Positions 1 through 9,346 of a DNA stretch of 64,000 nt are shown here, piece after piece. The position numbers and the translations under genes are program-made. Location of the stretch: IMG/VR virus record IMGVR_UViG_3300045960_000114, positions 62,001 to 126,000 of that record; one strand, 5' to 3'. The DNA is from a virus. The number at the start of each line of letters is the position of its first letter. Position 1 is the stretch's first letter. A model generated the notes under the pieces. That model saw nothing but the letters and a program-made list of their open reading frames with translations. It did not search any database and was not told where the DNA came from.

Positions 1-1
1 A

Positions 2-139
2 GGGCTCAATGGAGTCAGGGTGTTGTCAAACAACGAGATCGCAAGGCGGCTGAAACTGTCACCCGCAGCCATTTCGCAGCGGTCGGCGAAGATCGCGCAG
101 ATGGTGGCTGAAGCACAATCTACGGAGGGTTTGAAATGA
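2..139 (+). CDS. C-terminal fragment of a helix-turn-helix protein
   Basis: An open frame enters from the left edge and ends with TGA at 137-139, overlapping the next start codon as ATGA. The visible 45 residues contain a typical helix-turn-helix pattern (LSNNEIARRLKLSPAAISQR) followed by a short helix. This resembles region 4 of sigma-70-type factors or a small DNA-binding regulator. Overlap with the downstream gene suggests co-transcription with the tail operon. Most of the protein lies outside the window, so sigma factor, late transcription regulator and ordinary HTH protein cannot be told apart. Confidence 0.55.
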   Translation, partial: GLNGVRVLSNNEIARRLKLSPAAISQRSAKIAQMVAEAQSTEGLK

Positions 140-573
140 TCGACCCTCAACTTGAGCAAAGCGTCGTTCCATACATGATCCAGACGGAGAAGCGCATCTC
201 GGAGAAGATGAAGGCCGGCGGCGACCGGCCCTGGCTCGATTTTGCTGATTACAAGGGACTGACTCCGGCGGGGAAGTTTGACTTTGCCAAACTGCACGAG
301 AATTTCAACCGGAAGTCAGCCACGGATGATTACGCGAGCAAACGAAAACAACGGGATGCCCAGGTGAAGGACATCCAAACGTCCAAACTGTCGATCGACT
401 TCCTGTCAGGCTGTGAGCGCGATTGGCGCATGCGCACGCGCAGCCGGGTCCGCATGTTCGTGCACGCAGAGGTCACCTCGCCGGCTGCCCTTGGCGACTC
501 AGCTGGCCCGCTGCGGAAGAACACAATCGACTGGATGTCGAATATCATGGTTGAGGAGCCAGACAAGCAATGA
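136..573 (+). CDS. Hypothetical protein at the start of the baseplate gene block
   Basis: A 145-residue protein, rich in charged residues and probably mostly helical, with no recognisable enzymatic motif. Its ATG overlaps the stop of the upstream HTH gene, and its stop overlaps the start of the gp25-like gene, so translation is probably coupled. A Shine-Dalgarno sequence (ACGGAGG) lies just upstream. Its position immediately before a baseplate wedge gene suggests a virion or assembly role, but that is inferred from location only. Confidence 0.7.
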   Translation: MIDPQLEQSVVPYMIQTEKRISEKMKAGGDRPWLDFADYKGLTPAGKFDFAKLHENFNRKSATDDYASKRKQRDAQVKDIQTSKLSIDFLSGCERDWRMRTRSRVRMFVHAEVTSPAALGDSAGPLRKNTIDWMSNIMVEEPDKQ

Positions 574-1043
574 GCACTTCAACCAACTACAGCGGCAGGA
601 CGGTTGACCTGCTGATTTTTCAAAACACGAAGCCCTCTGGAAACCAGAAGATCTTCATGGGATTCGGCACGGGCGGTGAGTTGACGACTGGCGTCCAGAA
701 GGTGTCGCAGACCTTCACCACGATCCTGCTGACTGACATAGGCTCGGTGTACGACCAGCCTGATTACGGGACCGATCTGATACTGTCCATACAGTCTGGA
801 CAGACGCAGAACGGAAGCGATCTCGAATCGGCGTTCAACATCGCAGCGGCGGCTGCAAAGTCGATCATGGATCAGGCCGCCGAAGATGCAGGTGCGCCGC
901 CAGATGAGCGCTTGAGCACGGCTGTGCTCTCGGACTACATCCTGGACAAGAACAGTGGGAAGATCGTATTGACCGTGGTGATCACCACGGAGGCCGGTGC
1001 AAGTGCGACCATCTACCTGCCTGTGAGTGTGCCCATCACATGA
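570..1043 (+). CDS. Baseplate wedge protein, gp25/GpW-like
   Basis: A protein of 157 residues. The segment TTILLTDIGSVYDQPDYGTD (about residues 50-69) matches the core of the T4 gp25 / phage lysozyme-related family. In that family a beta strand leads into a loop, then a proline and a conserved G-T/C at the start of a long helix. The length is usual for the family. In contractile-tailed phages gp25 sits in the baseplate wedge with the gp6/J-like protein, which is encoded two genes downstream. It overlaps both neighbours by 4 nt (ATGA), indicating a tightly coupled operon. Confidence 0.72.
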   Translation: MSTSTNYSGRTVDLLIFQNTKPSGNQKIFMGFGTGGELTTGVQKVSQTFTTILLTDIGSVYDQPDYGTDLILSIQSGQTQNGSDLESAFNIAAAAAKSIMDQAAEDAGAPPDERLSTAVLSDYILDKNSGKIVLTVVITTEAGASATIYLPVSVPIT

Positions 1044-4000
1044 ACATGCGCGACCTGAAAGCGTCGTTGTATAAACGGGTGCTGACCAAGCGGGCGGCGC
1101 TGAAGCCCGACATCACCCTGCTGCCGCACCAGGAACGCGTGGTGTCCAAATGGCAGGGCGAGGACCAGCCGCCGGGCATGCTGGTCTATCACGGGCTGGG
1201 CAGCGGCAAGACCCCCACGTCGATCGCCGTCGGCGAGTCCATGCCGGGCATCAAGAACGTGGTCGTGCCTGCCGCGCTGCGCGAGAACTACCGCAAGCAG
1301 CTGCGCCAGTTCTCCACCGACCCTCGCAAGTACCATGTCATGTCTTACGAAGAGGCATTGAAAGGCAAGCCGGAATCATCGCTCACCGTTTTCGACGAGG
1401 CGCATCGGATGGGACGTGAAGGGACAGCCATTAGTATGCTGCCCCGACGGATGACAGGTAGAAAGCTGCTGCTGACAGGCACCCCGGTACGTAACGAGCC
1501 GTCGGAGATCGTGCCGCTGCTCAAGGCCATCGCCCCGGATCGGCCCATCCCGAAGACGCAGGAGGCGTTCAATCAGCAGTTTATTCGCACGCAGCTGGTT
1601 CATCCCGACATCCTCACGCGGCTGTTCCTGGGGATCAAACCAGGCGAGCGGCAGGTGTTCACGGAGCCTGAGAAGTTCAAAAAGCTGGTTGAGGGGCGTG
1701 TCGACTACCAGCCGTCGAAAGGCGAGTTCCCGGGGTTTGATGAAAAGCACATCGACGTGGACATGACACCAGAGCAGTCGGATCTGTACCGGGGCGTGAT
1801 GAGTGGCAGTCCGATGGCCTGGAAGATCCGGCTCAACCTGCCGCCTAGCAAGGCAGAATCAGCCCGGCTGAACTCGTTTTTGTCGGGTGTGCGGCAGATC
1901 TCTAATAATCCCTCCGCTTACGACAAGCGGCTGGTGGGCGACCCTGTCGATCACTCCCCGAAGCTGCAGCGTATGGTGGATGACGTGCAGAAGGGGTTGA
2001 AAAACACGGCCAACTTCAAAGGGCTGGTCTACTCGAACTACCTTGATGCCGGGATCGTGCCCATGGCCAACCGGCTGACAAAGCTGGGCATCCCCAATGC
2101 CGTCTTCACCGGCGAGCTGAATGACAAGCTGCGTAAGAAGGTCATCGAAGACTACAACAAGGGCGACATCAAGGTGCTGCTGGTGTCTGGTGCCGGATCG
2201 GAAGGGCTGGACTTGAAGGGTACCAAGATGGTACAGGTCATGGAGCCGCATTGGAACCTGGCGCGCACCAAGCAGGTGATCGGGCGCGCCATCCGTCATC
2301 AGAGCCACTCGCACCTGCCGCCGGAGGAGCGGTTTGTTACCGTCAACTGGTACCACTCGAAGCCGCAGCAATCGTTCCTGTCACGCTGGGGGCTGCTGCC
2401 GCCTGATCGCGGGGTTGATCGATACCTGTACAGCCGCGCAGTCGAGAAGCAGCAGATCATCAACCAGATGCTGAGCTCGCTGAAGGAAGTAGGCGCGCAG
2501 AAGCCGCAAGAGGCCGCGCCATTGACTAAGGCAGCATTTACCATACCCGACCCTTTACTGGATTACCTGGCTAGCGTTGCTGGTCTGAGAAAACTGCAGA
2601 CGCTGGCCCGTAAGTACCGCGCCGGCGCGTCAGCGATCGAGCAGACGGCTGACCTGCTTACTCCCCCGCGCGAGCTGACACCGGTAAAGATGGAAGAGGA
2701 GAAGGAGGCCGGCGTCAAAGCAGCGGTGGTTGATTATGCGGAAGGGCTGCCGGATCCTAAGCGTTTTGGCGACCCCCGTCAGATCCTGAAGAACAAGCTG
2801 CTCGAATGGGTTGTGCAGGAACACAAGGCGCGTCGCGCGGGTCGGCACCTGGACGTGCGCTTTGGCGAGCCGGGCGGCGGGCCGTCGCTTTATTCGTGGG
2901 CAACCAAGAAGGAGCTGCCTAAGCCGGGCGAGCGCCCGATCTCCCTGTTCCAGCAGCCGCTGCATCGCGGGACGTACGCCGATTTCCAGGGTACCATTCC
3001 GTCCGGATATGGCGCTGGCGAGGTCAAACAGCACGATCGCGGCAAGATCTCCGTGACGGAGGCCACGCGCGACAAGATCAAGTTTGTGACGCTCCACAAG
3101 GGTGACCCTGAATACTTCACTATGATCCGCCAGACTGGGGTACCCAAAAACCCCCAAACGGCGCGCATGCGGCGCACCCAGGGTGGTTCCTGGCTTCTGA
3201 TCAATACCACCCCGCTCAAAGCCGAGCAGGTGTTGGGCGGTCCCGCCAGCCAGGTGGGCATGAACAAGCTGAAGTTCACGTCCATTCCAGCTGAGAAGGT
3301 GGATAAGATCTTTGATCCGAACTTCCTGGTGCAGTCGAAGATCGACGGCGCGTCGCTGCTTTACCACGTCATGCAGGACAAGATCGAGGCGGTGTCTTAC
3401 CGGCAGAGCAAGGCTGGACGCCCGATCGTTCACACACAGCGTATGTTTGGGCTGGGCGGCGCGAAGCCCAAGGACCTGCCGCCTGAGCTGTCTGGAACCA
3501 TATTGCGCGGCGAGGCGTACGGCGTGCGCGACAATAAGGCCATACCGCCGCAGGAGCTGGGCGGGCTGCTTAATGCTTCGGCGTTGAAATCGCTGGGCGA
3601 GCAGGCGCGCCGGAAGATCCAGATGCGAAACATGGTCTTCGACGTGGTACGTCGGGGCAAGGAGCCGGTGCAGCCAGGTGAGCGCTGGAAAACGCTTGAG
3701 GAGGTCTCCAAGTACCTTCCCCCGAACCTGTTCCATCTGCCTGAGACAGCCACCACGCCTGACGAGGCCAAGTCACTGTGGAATCGCATCCAGAGTGGTG
3801 AACACCCCCTGACTAGCGAAGGTGTAATCGGCTGGCCGAAGGGCGACGGTCGGCCCGTCAAGGTCAAGGTCATGCCGGAGTCGGACGTGTGGGTAAAAGG
3901 TGTCTTCCCGGGTGAAGGGAAGTACAAAGGCACACATGCCGGCGGCTTCGAGTATGCTACTGCTCCTGAAGGCAGCGTGGTGGGCCGGGTTGGCACGGGT

Positions 4001-4855
4001 TTGTCGGACGAAGCGCGCAGAAGCCTAGCGGAAGAGCCTGAGAAGTGGGTTGACCGTATGGCGCGCATCAGGTCGCAGGGCAAGTTCCCCGGGGGTGCCC
4101 ATCGTGCGCCTTCATTCATCGCACTACACGAGGACTATCCGCAGAAGACTGCCCAGGCTGAGCCCGTGCAGGCGGGAATGACTCAGTCCAACCTGAACAA
4201 GCTCCGCGAAGCCATTGGCGCGAAAGCGCCCATACTTCGCGACCCCAAGGCTGAGCACATGGGTGTGTACGTCCACCCAGAGTCGCAGCAGTACATCAAG
4301 GGGTTGGTTGAAAAACTACCGCCCAAGACGCGCAAGACGCTGACACCGAGCTTGCGGCGCATGTTGCGTAAGTATGGCCTGATCTACGGATCCGACGTGA
4401 ATAAGCCGGCAGTAGCCGCGCATGAGATGGGTCATTCGACTGGTTCGAACGTGATGCTGCCCGTGGAGGCAGCCCAGATGAACGCCAGCCCCTTGTTTGG
4501 TGGCCTGCTGGCGAGCGGGATGGCAGCCCACACCTTGCGCAATCCGCCTATTGGATTGGGATCTTCCTTGGCGCGTGTTGGCCTGACTGGCGCGGCAGGT
4601 GCCGGCGCCGGGCTCCTGTTTCATTTACCCACCCTTTTTGAAGAGGGACGTGCCAGCCTTCGCGGCCTTAAAGCCTTGCGTGAGGCGGGTTTCTCTGATA
4701 AAGATGTTAGCGAGGCGCGTGGTGACATGTGGAATGCGTACAAGTCGTATCTTTCGCATGCTACGCTCAGGCCAGCCGCCTACGCAGCTTTAGGCACGGG
4801 TGCCGCGCTTGGCGCCACGGGCTTGAAGGCGCTCCTGAAGAAGTGGCGGAGGTAG
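1040..4855 (+). CDS. SNF2-type helicase + LigD-like phosphoesterase + ATP-dependent DNA ligase + HEXXH domain fusion
   Basis: An unusual 1271-residue multidomain protein. Residues 25-430 form an SF2/SNF2 helicase: Walker A GLGSGKT at 52-58, DEAH at 119-122, GTP at 147-149, and a C-terminal lobe with GSEGLDL and VIGRAIRH near 386-420. Residues about 590-725 resemble the LigD 3'-phosphoesterase domain (HLDVRFGEPGGG, GTIPSGYGAGEV). Residues about 740-1035 look like an ATP-dependent DNA ligase, with KIDG at 767-770 (candidate adenylated Lys767), LRGEAYG at 822-828, EGVIGW at 927-932 and KVKV at 941-944. The C-terminal part has HEMGH at 1128-1132, a zinc-metallopeptidase signature, followed by small-residue hydrophobic segments and a basic end. 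The gene lies between two baseplate genes and overlaps the gp25-like gene by 4 nt. Domain calls are strong for helicase and ligase, moderate for phosphoesterase and peptidase. A virion-carried DNA repair or genome-entry role is inference. Confidence 0.85.
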   Translation: MNMRDLKASLYKRVLTKRAALKPDITLLPHQERVVSKWQGEDQPPGMLVYHGLGSGKTPTSIAVGESMPGIKNVVVPAALRENYRKQLRQFSTDPRKYHVMSYEEALKGKPESSLTVFDEAHRMGREGTAISMLPRRMTGRKLLLTGTPVRNEPSEIVPLLKAIAPDRPIPKTQEAFNQQFIRTQLVHPDILTRLFLGIKPGERQVFTEPEKFKKLVEGRVDYQPSKGEFPGFDEKHIDVDMTPEQSDLYRGVMSGSPMAWKIRLNLPPSKAESARLNSFLSGVRQISNNPSAYDKRLVGDPVDHSPKLQRMVDDVQKGLKNTANFKGLVYSNYLDAGIVPMANRLTKLGIPNAVFTGELNDKLRKKVIEDYNKGDIKVLLVSGAGSEGLDLKGTKMVQVMEPHWNLARTKQVIGRAIRHQSHSHLPPEERFVTVNWYHSKPQQSFLSRWGLLPPDRGVDRYLYSRAVEKQQIINQMLSSLKEVGAQKPQEAAPLTKAAFTIPDPLLDYLASVAGLRKLQTLARKYRAGASAIEQTADLLTPPRELTPVKMEEEKEAGVKAAVVDYAEGLPDPKRFGDPRQILKNKLLEWVVQEHKARRAGRHLDVRFGEPGGGPSLYSWATKKELPKPGERPISLFQQPLHRGTYADFQGTIPSGYGAGEVKQHDRGKISVTEATRDKIKFVTLHKGDPEYFTMIRQTGVPKNPQTARMRRTQGGSWLLINTTPLKAEQVLGGPASQVGMNKLKFTSIPAEKVDKIFDPNFLVQSKIDGASLLYHVMQDKIEAVSYRQSKAGRPIVHTQRMFGLGGAKPKDLPPELSGTILRGEAYGVRDNKAIPPQELGGLLNASALKSLGEQARRKIQMRNMVFDVVRRGKEPVQPGERWKTLEEVSKYLPPNLFHLPETATTPDEAKSLWNRIQSGEHPLTSEGVIGWPKGDGRPVKVKVMPESDVWVKGVFPGEGKYKGTHAGGFEYATAPEGSVVGRVGTGLSDEARRSLAEEPEKWVDRMARIRSQGKFPGGAHRAPSFIALHEDYPQKTAQAEPVQAGMTQSNLNKLREAIGAKAPILRDPKAEHMGVYVHPESQQYIKGLVEKLPPKTRKTLTPSLRRMLRKYGLIYGSDVNKPAVAAHEMGHSTGSNVMLPVEAAQMNASPLFGGLLASGMAAHTLRNPPIGLGSSLARVGLTGAAGAGAGLLFHLPTLFEEGRASLRGLKALREAGFSDKDVSEARGDMWNAYKSYLSHATLRPAAYAALGTGAALGATGLKALLKKWRR

Positions 4856-4858
4856 CCC

Positions 4859-6490
4859 ATGGCCGACATCACCATCGATAGCATTGACAAGGACCAGGCA
4901 TCAGCAGCCGAAGCGTTTCTGGTCGACTGGCTGAAGGTCAACTACCCTTCACTCGATCTGAGCGAAGGGCGCGTCCTGCGCGATATCCTGATACGCCCGG
5001 CGGCCTTGTTTTACGCGCTTAACCAGACCAACCTGCAGGTGATGAAGAACTCGATGTCGGTTGCAGCCATCGAGGGCAACGTCGAGCCTGTTGACGACAC
5101 AATAGTTGACCTGACGGTTTCGAATTTCAAGCTGACCCGGATTCCGGGCGTTGTCTCGACGGGCAAGATTGCCATCGTTCTGAGCACGCTGCGCACGACC
5201 AGCGTGCCGGTGGGAACCGTCTTCACGCTGGGTGAGCTGACATTCGTCACCGAAACATCGTTCGTTGGTGTGACGACTTCTGACGCCGTGCTCGACTCGA
5301 CGACCCAGCGGTTGATCACGCAGCGCACCGACGGCAACTACTCATTCATCATCGATGTGGTTGCTAGTACGGCGGGGTCTCAGTATGCCATCCGGCGGAA
5401 TACCACGTTTGAATCGGTGTCACCGGCCATCCCGAGCATGATCACGTCGTATGCCTCTGAAGACTTCACCACGGGGCAGGCGGAAGAGACCAATCAGGAG
5501 CTGATGGCCAGATTCCAACAGGCTATCTCACCTGCTGTTTACAGCGGTAGAACCCACATTGCTTCCAGGATGCTCGCGGCCAACGAGAACATCCGCATGC
5601 TGAGCATCATCGGCTATGGCGACGCCGAGATGCTTCGTGACCGGCACAACATCTTTGCCGTCAGCCATGGCGGCAAGGCGGACATCTACGTCAGGACGCG
5701 GGATTACCCCCAGACGATCCTGGTGAACAAGACGGCCACGCTCATTGATGCCAACACGAAGACGTTCCAGGTGACGCTCGGACGTGATGATGCGCCCGGT
5801 TTCTACACCGTTGAATCGGTGCTGCCCGCCAATGCGCCGCAGGATCAGGGGACACTTGAGGTAACGAGCGTCACCAAAGGGCTGGACCTGTCGCAGACGA
5901 CCAACGAGTTCGTGCCCGAGATCGCCACGTTGATTGAGGGAGCCTACAGCCGATACCAGACGGCGGTGATCCGTTTCGTGGATCCGACCAACGACGGAAG
6001 CAACATGTCCTACGATGTTTACGTAAACTACATGCCTGGGCTGGCTGACCTTCAGAGCGACTCTATCAACAGGGACAACCGCAATCCGCAGGCAGACTAC
6101 CTGGTACGTGCGCCGATCCCAGCCTACGCGTCGGTATCGATGCTGATACAGTACACGACCTCGGAATTGCCGAATACTGATAGCATCAAGCAGGCTGTGG
6201 CTGACGCCGTGAATGCACTGACTTTCTCGCTGGGCCAGCTACCGGCTTCCATCATCCATGACGCCGTTTACACCGTTTTGGACAAGAGGTACGCCGTCGT
6301 GGTTTCTCCGTTGGACATCTACTGCCGGATCCACAAGCCGGATGGTACAATCGTTGCCATCCGGTCGCCGAATGGAATCTCGGCACCGAGCGAGCCGGAG
6401 AATTGCGTCACATCAAGAACGACGCTGTTCTACCTGACGCCGGCAAGCGTGGACATTACGTTGCAGCGCGTGCAGACGCTGCCAGTGTAG
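4859..6490 (+). CDS. Baseplate J-like protein (gp6-type wedge component)
   Basis: A protein of 543 residues. The N-terminal part (FLVDWLKVNYPSLDLSEGRV and the following helix) and the central motif TTGQAEETNQELMARFQQAI followed by GRTHIASRML are typical of the baseplate J / gp47 / T4 gp6 family. That family forms the wedge ring that connects the tail tube and the fibres. The C-terminal third contains a beta-alpha domain usual for J-like proteins. It starts 3 nt after the helicase-ligase fusion, with weak spacing for its own ribosome site (GCGGAGGTAGCCC), suggesting coupled translation. Together with the gp25-like gene it supports a contractile tail. Confidence 0.85.
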   Translation: MADITIDSIDKDQASAAEAFLVDWLKVNYPSLDLSEGRVLRDILIRPAALFYALNQTNLQVMKNSMSVAAIEGNVEPVDDTIVDLTVSNFKLTRIPGVVSTGKIAIVLSTLRTTSVPVGTVFTLGELTFVTETSFVGVTTSDAVLDSTTQRLITQRTDGNYSFIIDVVASTAGSQYAIRRNTTFESVSPAIPSMITSYASEDFTTGQAEETNQELMARFQQAISPAVYSGRTHIASRMLAANENIRMLSIIGYGDAEMLRDRHNIFAVSHGGKADIYVRTRDYPQTILVNKTATLIDANTKTFQVTLGRDDAPGFYTVESVLPANAPQDQGTLEVTSVTKGLDLSQTTNEFVPEIATLIEGAYSRYQTAVIRFVDPTNDGSNMSYDVYVNYMPGLADLQSDSINRDNRNPQADYLVRAPIPAYASVSMLIQYTTSELPNTDSIKQAVADAVNALTFSLGQLPASIIHDAVYTVLDKRYAVVVSPLDIYCRIHKPDGTIVAIRSPNGISAPSEPENCVTSRTTLFYLTPASVDITLQRVQTLPV

Positions 6491-6504
6491 GAGCCTAATA
6501 CCCT

Positions 6505-8118
6505 GTGAGCGTAGGCTACCCCGCTTCCGACTATGATCGCGGCTACCAGCTGCTACAGGCGCTGGGCTCGTACTGGACAAACATCTTCCAGGACAACAAC
6601 AAGCTGCGTGAGCACCTGCGCAGTACGGGCCAGATGCAGGGGCAGGTCTACCTCAACACGCTGGAAGTGACGGCCTACATCTCCAGGCTGACGGTTCCCA
6701 TCTTTCACACAGAAAACTGGCACCTGATCACCTTCAAGCGTAGCGATTCACTGAGTCTGGCCAGTATCTACAGACCGGACGACTTGCAGTACGGGCCGCA
6801 AGACGGGTCTAACCCGGAACGAGCAGCTGGCTTCATCCAGACGTACGCCGGAACCGACAATCCTGGTATCGTGGAGCTGGCGCTGCCTGATAGCATGGTG
6901 GATGCCCCGGCAACGCTTCAGAATCTGGTCATCTATCCCAGCAAGACCTGGGTTAACGGAATCGACTACGAGGTCGATAAGGTGGCCAAGCGGATCAAGT
7001 TCCGGGATGACCCATTCACCGACCCGATGGTGCCGCGAAGGGACATCTACGATTCCGTTGGTAACATCGTCGACATGGAGATCGCGCTCTGGGTGTACAG
7101 AGGCCGTTTCGACCTCAAGGACATCTATAGCCGGTTCGGACAGCAGATCGATATCGTGCTCGACTCGAGTGAGGATTACAAGAAGCTGGTCAACGCGATG
7201 TGGGATATGTTTGTGCTCGGACCGGCTGCCAGCAGCATGACTTCATACGTGGCAGCGCTGACCGGCGTACCGCTGGTTGTGGGGCCGACCGAGACGGTTG
7301 AGGTCGTGTCTGCGGACGCTTACTCCCAGTTGATGATCACCAGCACAAAAGTCTACCGCGTGCCTTTTGCCTCCACGATCACCGTGTCCGTGGGCGACAC
7401 GGTAACGGCGGGCCAGCCCATATGCGACGCTTTCAGCATCGAGGAGCTGTCGGACGCCAACCACGATTACAGCTGGCTACCGGCTGTCGGTATTACAAAG
7501 TCGCTCATCTCCGGCCCCTACATGGCTGAGCTTCAGTTCAAGAACACGGACGTGGCGCTCGAGTACCTTGGGCTGGATGGCGACGGTAAGGCGATCGTTC
7601 AGTTTGAAATAGGAGGATTCCCCGGTGACGTGGAGTTCTTCTGGGAGTTCGTGCAAGCGGCTGGAAAGCTGCCGGGTCAGAAGACGCTGGCCGAGTTGCT
7701 GGACAAGCGTACGAATCCGGTAGGGCAGCCTGGTCCACTGAATCTGCCGCTAACAATCAACCCGATGACTTTCATCCTGGATAACCTCTGCAAAAACAAT
7801 CTGTTTGTGATCCGGGTGAAGCCTGCCGCCTTCAACCCCTCGGCGCCGGGGCTGTCACTTTTCTCCAATCTCCGCAAAGTGATACCGCCACACACGACTT
7901 ACATCGTATTCGTTGACATGGAACTGCAAACTGAGGCGGTTGACTTGAGCCAGGTTGGGGACGAGAATGAGCCGGGGGCAGAGGAAGAACTTAGCCTTTT
8001 CTATGGTGCTACTGCTGCCATGGACGAGGCTACAGAGGTAGGCTCAGCTACGCCTGGCATGGCGTCTTACGGCGACGTGTCAGTTTACGCTAGGCCAATC
8101 TCGCTTACCTGTGCGTGA
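6505..8118 (+). CDS. Baseplate or tail structural protein, function unassigned
   Basis: A protein of 537 residues starting at GTG after a TAGGAG site. No enzyme motif is visible. The N-terminus (LLQALGSYWTNIFQDNNKLR) is helical. The rest is mostly beta-rich, with a short stretch near residues 275-315 that resembles a barrel-sandwich segment (STITVSVGDTVTAGQPI). A location directly after the J-like protein is where other myoviruses encode further baseplate or fibre-attachment proteins, so a structural role is likely. The precise part is unknown. Confidence 0.7.
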   Translation: MSVGYPASDYDRGYQLLQALGSYWTNIFQDNNKLREHLRSTGQMQGQVYLNTLEVTAYISRLTVPIFHTENWHLITFKRSDSLSLASIYRPDDLQYGPQDGSNPERAAGFIQTYAGTDNPGIVELALPDSMVDAPATLQNLVIYPSKTWVNGIDYEVDKVAKRIKFRDDPFTDPMVPRRDIYDSVGNIVDMEIALWVYRGRFDLKDIYSRFGQQIDIVLDSSEDYKKLVNAMWDMFVLGPAASSMTSYVAALTGVPLVVGPTETVEVVSADAYSQLMITSTKVYRVPFASTITVSVGDTVTAGQPICDAFSIEELSDANHDYSWLPAVGITKSLISGPYMAELQFKNTDVALEYLGLDGDGKAIVQFEIGGFPGDVEFFWEFVQAAGKLPGQKTLAELLDKRTNPVGQPGPLNLPLTINPMTFILDNLCKNNLFVIRVKPAAFNPSAPGLSLFSNLRKVIPPHTTYIVFVDMELQTEAVDLSQVGDENEPGAEEELSLFYGATAAMDEATEVGSATPGMASYGDVSVYARPISLTCA

Positions 8119-8126
8119 GGTGAGAT

Positions 8127-8462
8127 GTGAAGAAGAAAGCCACGTCAGTAGCCGATCATCTCCTGTCAGCGGCACCTTACGGGGTGATGTGGTACGGCAA
8201 CACGCTGGCCGCACCGTGGCCTGAAGATTTTGAGCAGATGAGCGACGCAGAGAAGAACCGCGTGCGCATGCGTCAGCTGCTGAAGGGTGCCGTGTACGGT
8301 TTGAGTGGGTACGCTGCCACCAGATTGATGTTCAGCGATGACTACAAGAAGTTGAATGAGTCCATGTCCGCAGCCTCCCGCGCGCCGAGCGAGGAGTCGA
8401 TTCTGGAGAAGGAAAGTGCGCACAGATTGATGCAGGCTGTCCGGCTGGCGGCATCAGTGTAA
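8127..8462 (+). CDS. Hypothetical 111-residue protein in tail operon
   Basis: Begins at GTG, because the nearby ATG at 8125 runs straight into a stop. It is preceded by a GAGGTGAG ribosome site. It is basic at the N-terminus, with two moderately hydrophobic segments (about 11-30 and 52-70) rich in Ala/Gly/Tyr that could associate with membrane, and a helical C-terminus. No family recognised. Similar Ala/Gly-rich segments occur at the C-terminus of the helicase-ligase fusion encoded upstream. Confidence 0.6.
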   Translation: MKKKATSVADHLLSAAPYGVMWYGNTLAAPWPEDFEQMSDAEKNRVRMRQLLKGAVYGLSGYAATRLMFSDDYKKLNESMSAASRAPSEESILEKESAHRLMQAVRLAASV

Positions 8463-8472
8463 GGATGGAACC

Positions 8473-9096
8473 ATGCCCACCGCAAAAGCGATAAGGCGGT
8501 TGAAAAATCAGTTGGACTTCTATCCCATGGATACCAACGCCAAGGGATTGGTTCGGATCTTCTCGTTCGACCCTAAGACGGGCAAGATCAAGTCCATAAT
8601 CGAGAAGCAGAACCTGATCCTTTACAGCGGCGCCGACGTCATGGCGAAGTGTCTGTCGGGCAACAGCAACTACGCCATCAGCTCGATGTTCATGGAGTTC
8701 AAGAACCTTCCCAGCCCATCCGATTCGATCACACCGCCAGCGTTCGACCGGACCGGTGGCATCGGTTACTACAGCGGGCTGTCATCGTCGCTCGACACGG
8801 ATTACGTGCGCGTTCCGCTGGTGTCGATGCCTGATTTCGATACCAGCGACGCGCTCTACTACAACTTCAACCAGGCCACGTACTTTGCCATCAGCGAGGG
8901 TTCCACCGGCGTCCACGGGAAGACCTTCGGCCCCGGCACGAACTCCGCTGTGTACGGAGCGGCACTCGTGGCGACGCCGGAGCCCGCCCAGCCGGCGCAG
9001 GACGTGGTCTTCTCCCGTGTGTACTCCGGTGTGGGCAAGATCCTGAAAGAAGCGGGCTTCGAGATCGGGATCACCTGGACGATAAGGATGAACTAA
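8473..9096 (+). CDS. Predicted virion structural protein
   Basis: A protein of 207 residues, beta-rich and Ser/Gly/Tyr-rich. It has the sequence style of phage tail or fibre-associated proteins that begin with a short basic segment and then a repeated-strand body (IIEKQNLILYSGADVMAKCL). A good site (AAGGATGGAACC) precedes ATG. It is flanked by tail genes on the same strand. Function is inferred from composition and position only. Confidence 0.6.
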   Translation: MPTAKAIRRLKNQLDFYPMDTNAKGLVRIFSFDPKTGKIKSIIEKQNLILYSGADVMAKCLSGNSNYAISSMFMEFKNLPSPSDSITPPAFDRTGGIGYYSGLSSSLDTDYVRVPLVSMPDFDTSDALYYNFNQATYFAISEGSTGVHGKTFGPGTNSAVYGAALVATPEPAQPAQDVVFSRVYSGVGKILKEAGFEIGITWTIRMN

Positions 9097-9097
9097 C

Positions 9098-9343
9098 ATG
9101 ACCCAGGCGCATGAGTACCTGATCAAGGCGGCCATGACCAAGACGGCCTTGTTCAACATCAACCTGATGATCCCGAAGCCGATGGCGGCAGCCATGATGG
9201 TCGGCATGGAACCTCAGCGCGAACCACCGTCGAAGTCGGATAACGAGCTTGAAAACTACGTCGAAATGCCCGTCTTCGAGCCGTTGGCCTCCCTGCGGCG
9301 AAAGAGACAGAGTCATCGGCGTGTTCTTCGTGCCGGAGGGTAA
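9098..9343 (+). CDS. Small hypothetical protein
   Basis: An 81-residue frame starting 1 nt after the preceding stop. The first half has a Met/Ala-rich hydrophobic helix (about 15-36). The second half is charged, with a strongly basic end (LRRKRQSHRRVLRAGG). It sits in the otherwise unbroken tail operon and fills the gap between two structural genes, which is the main reason to accept it. No recognised family. Confidence 0.5.
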   Translation: MTQAHEYLIKAAMTKTALFNINLMIPKPMAAAMMVGMEPQREPPSKSDNELENYVEMPVFEPLASLRRKRQSHRRVLRAGG

Positions 9344-9346
9344 ACA

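Noticed and set aside
2630-3736. Long minus-strand open frame (368 residues) within the helicase-ligase gene
   Set aside because: It lies antisense to a gene with clear catalytic motifs, has no ribosome site or motif, and reflects GC-rich codon structure.
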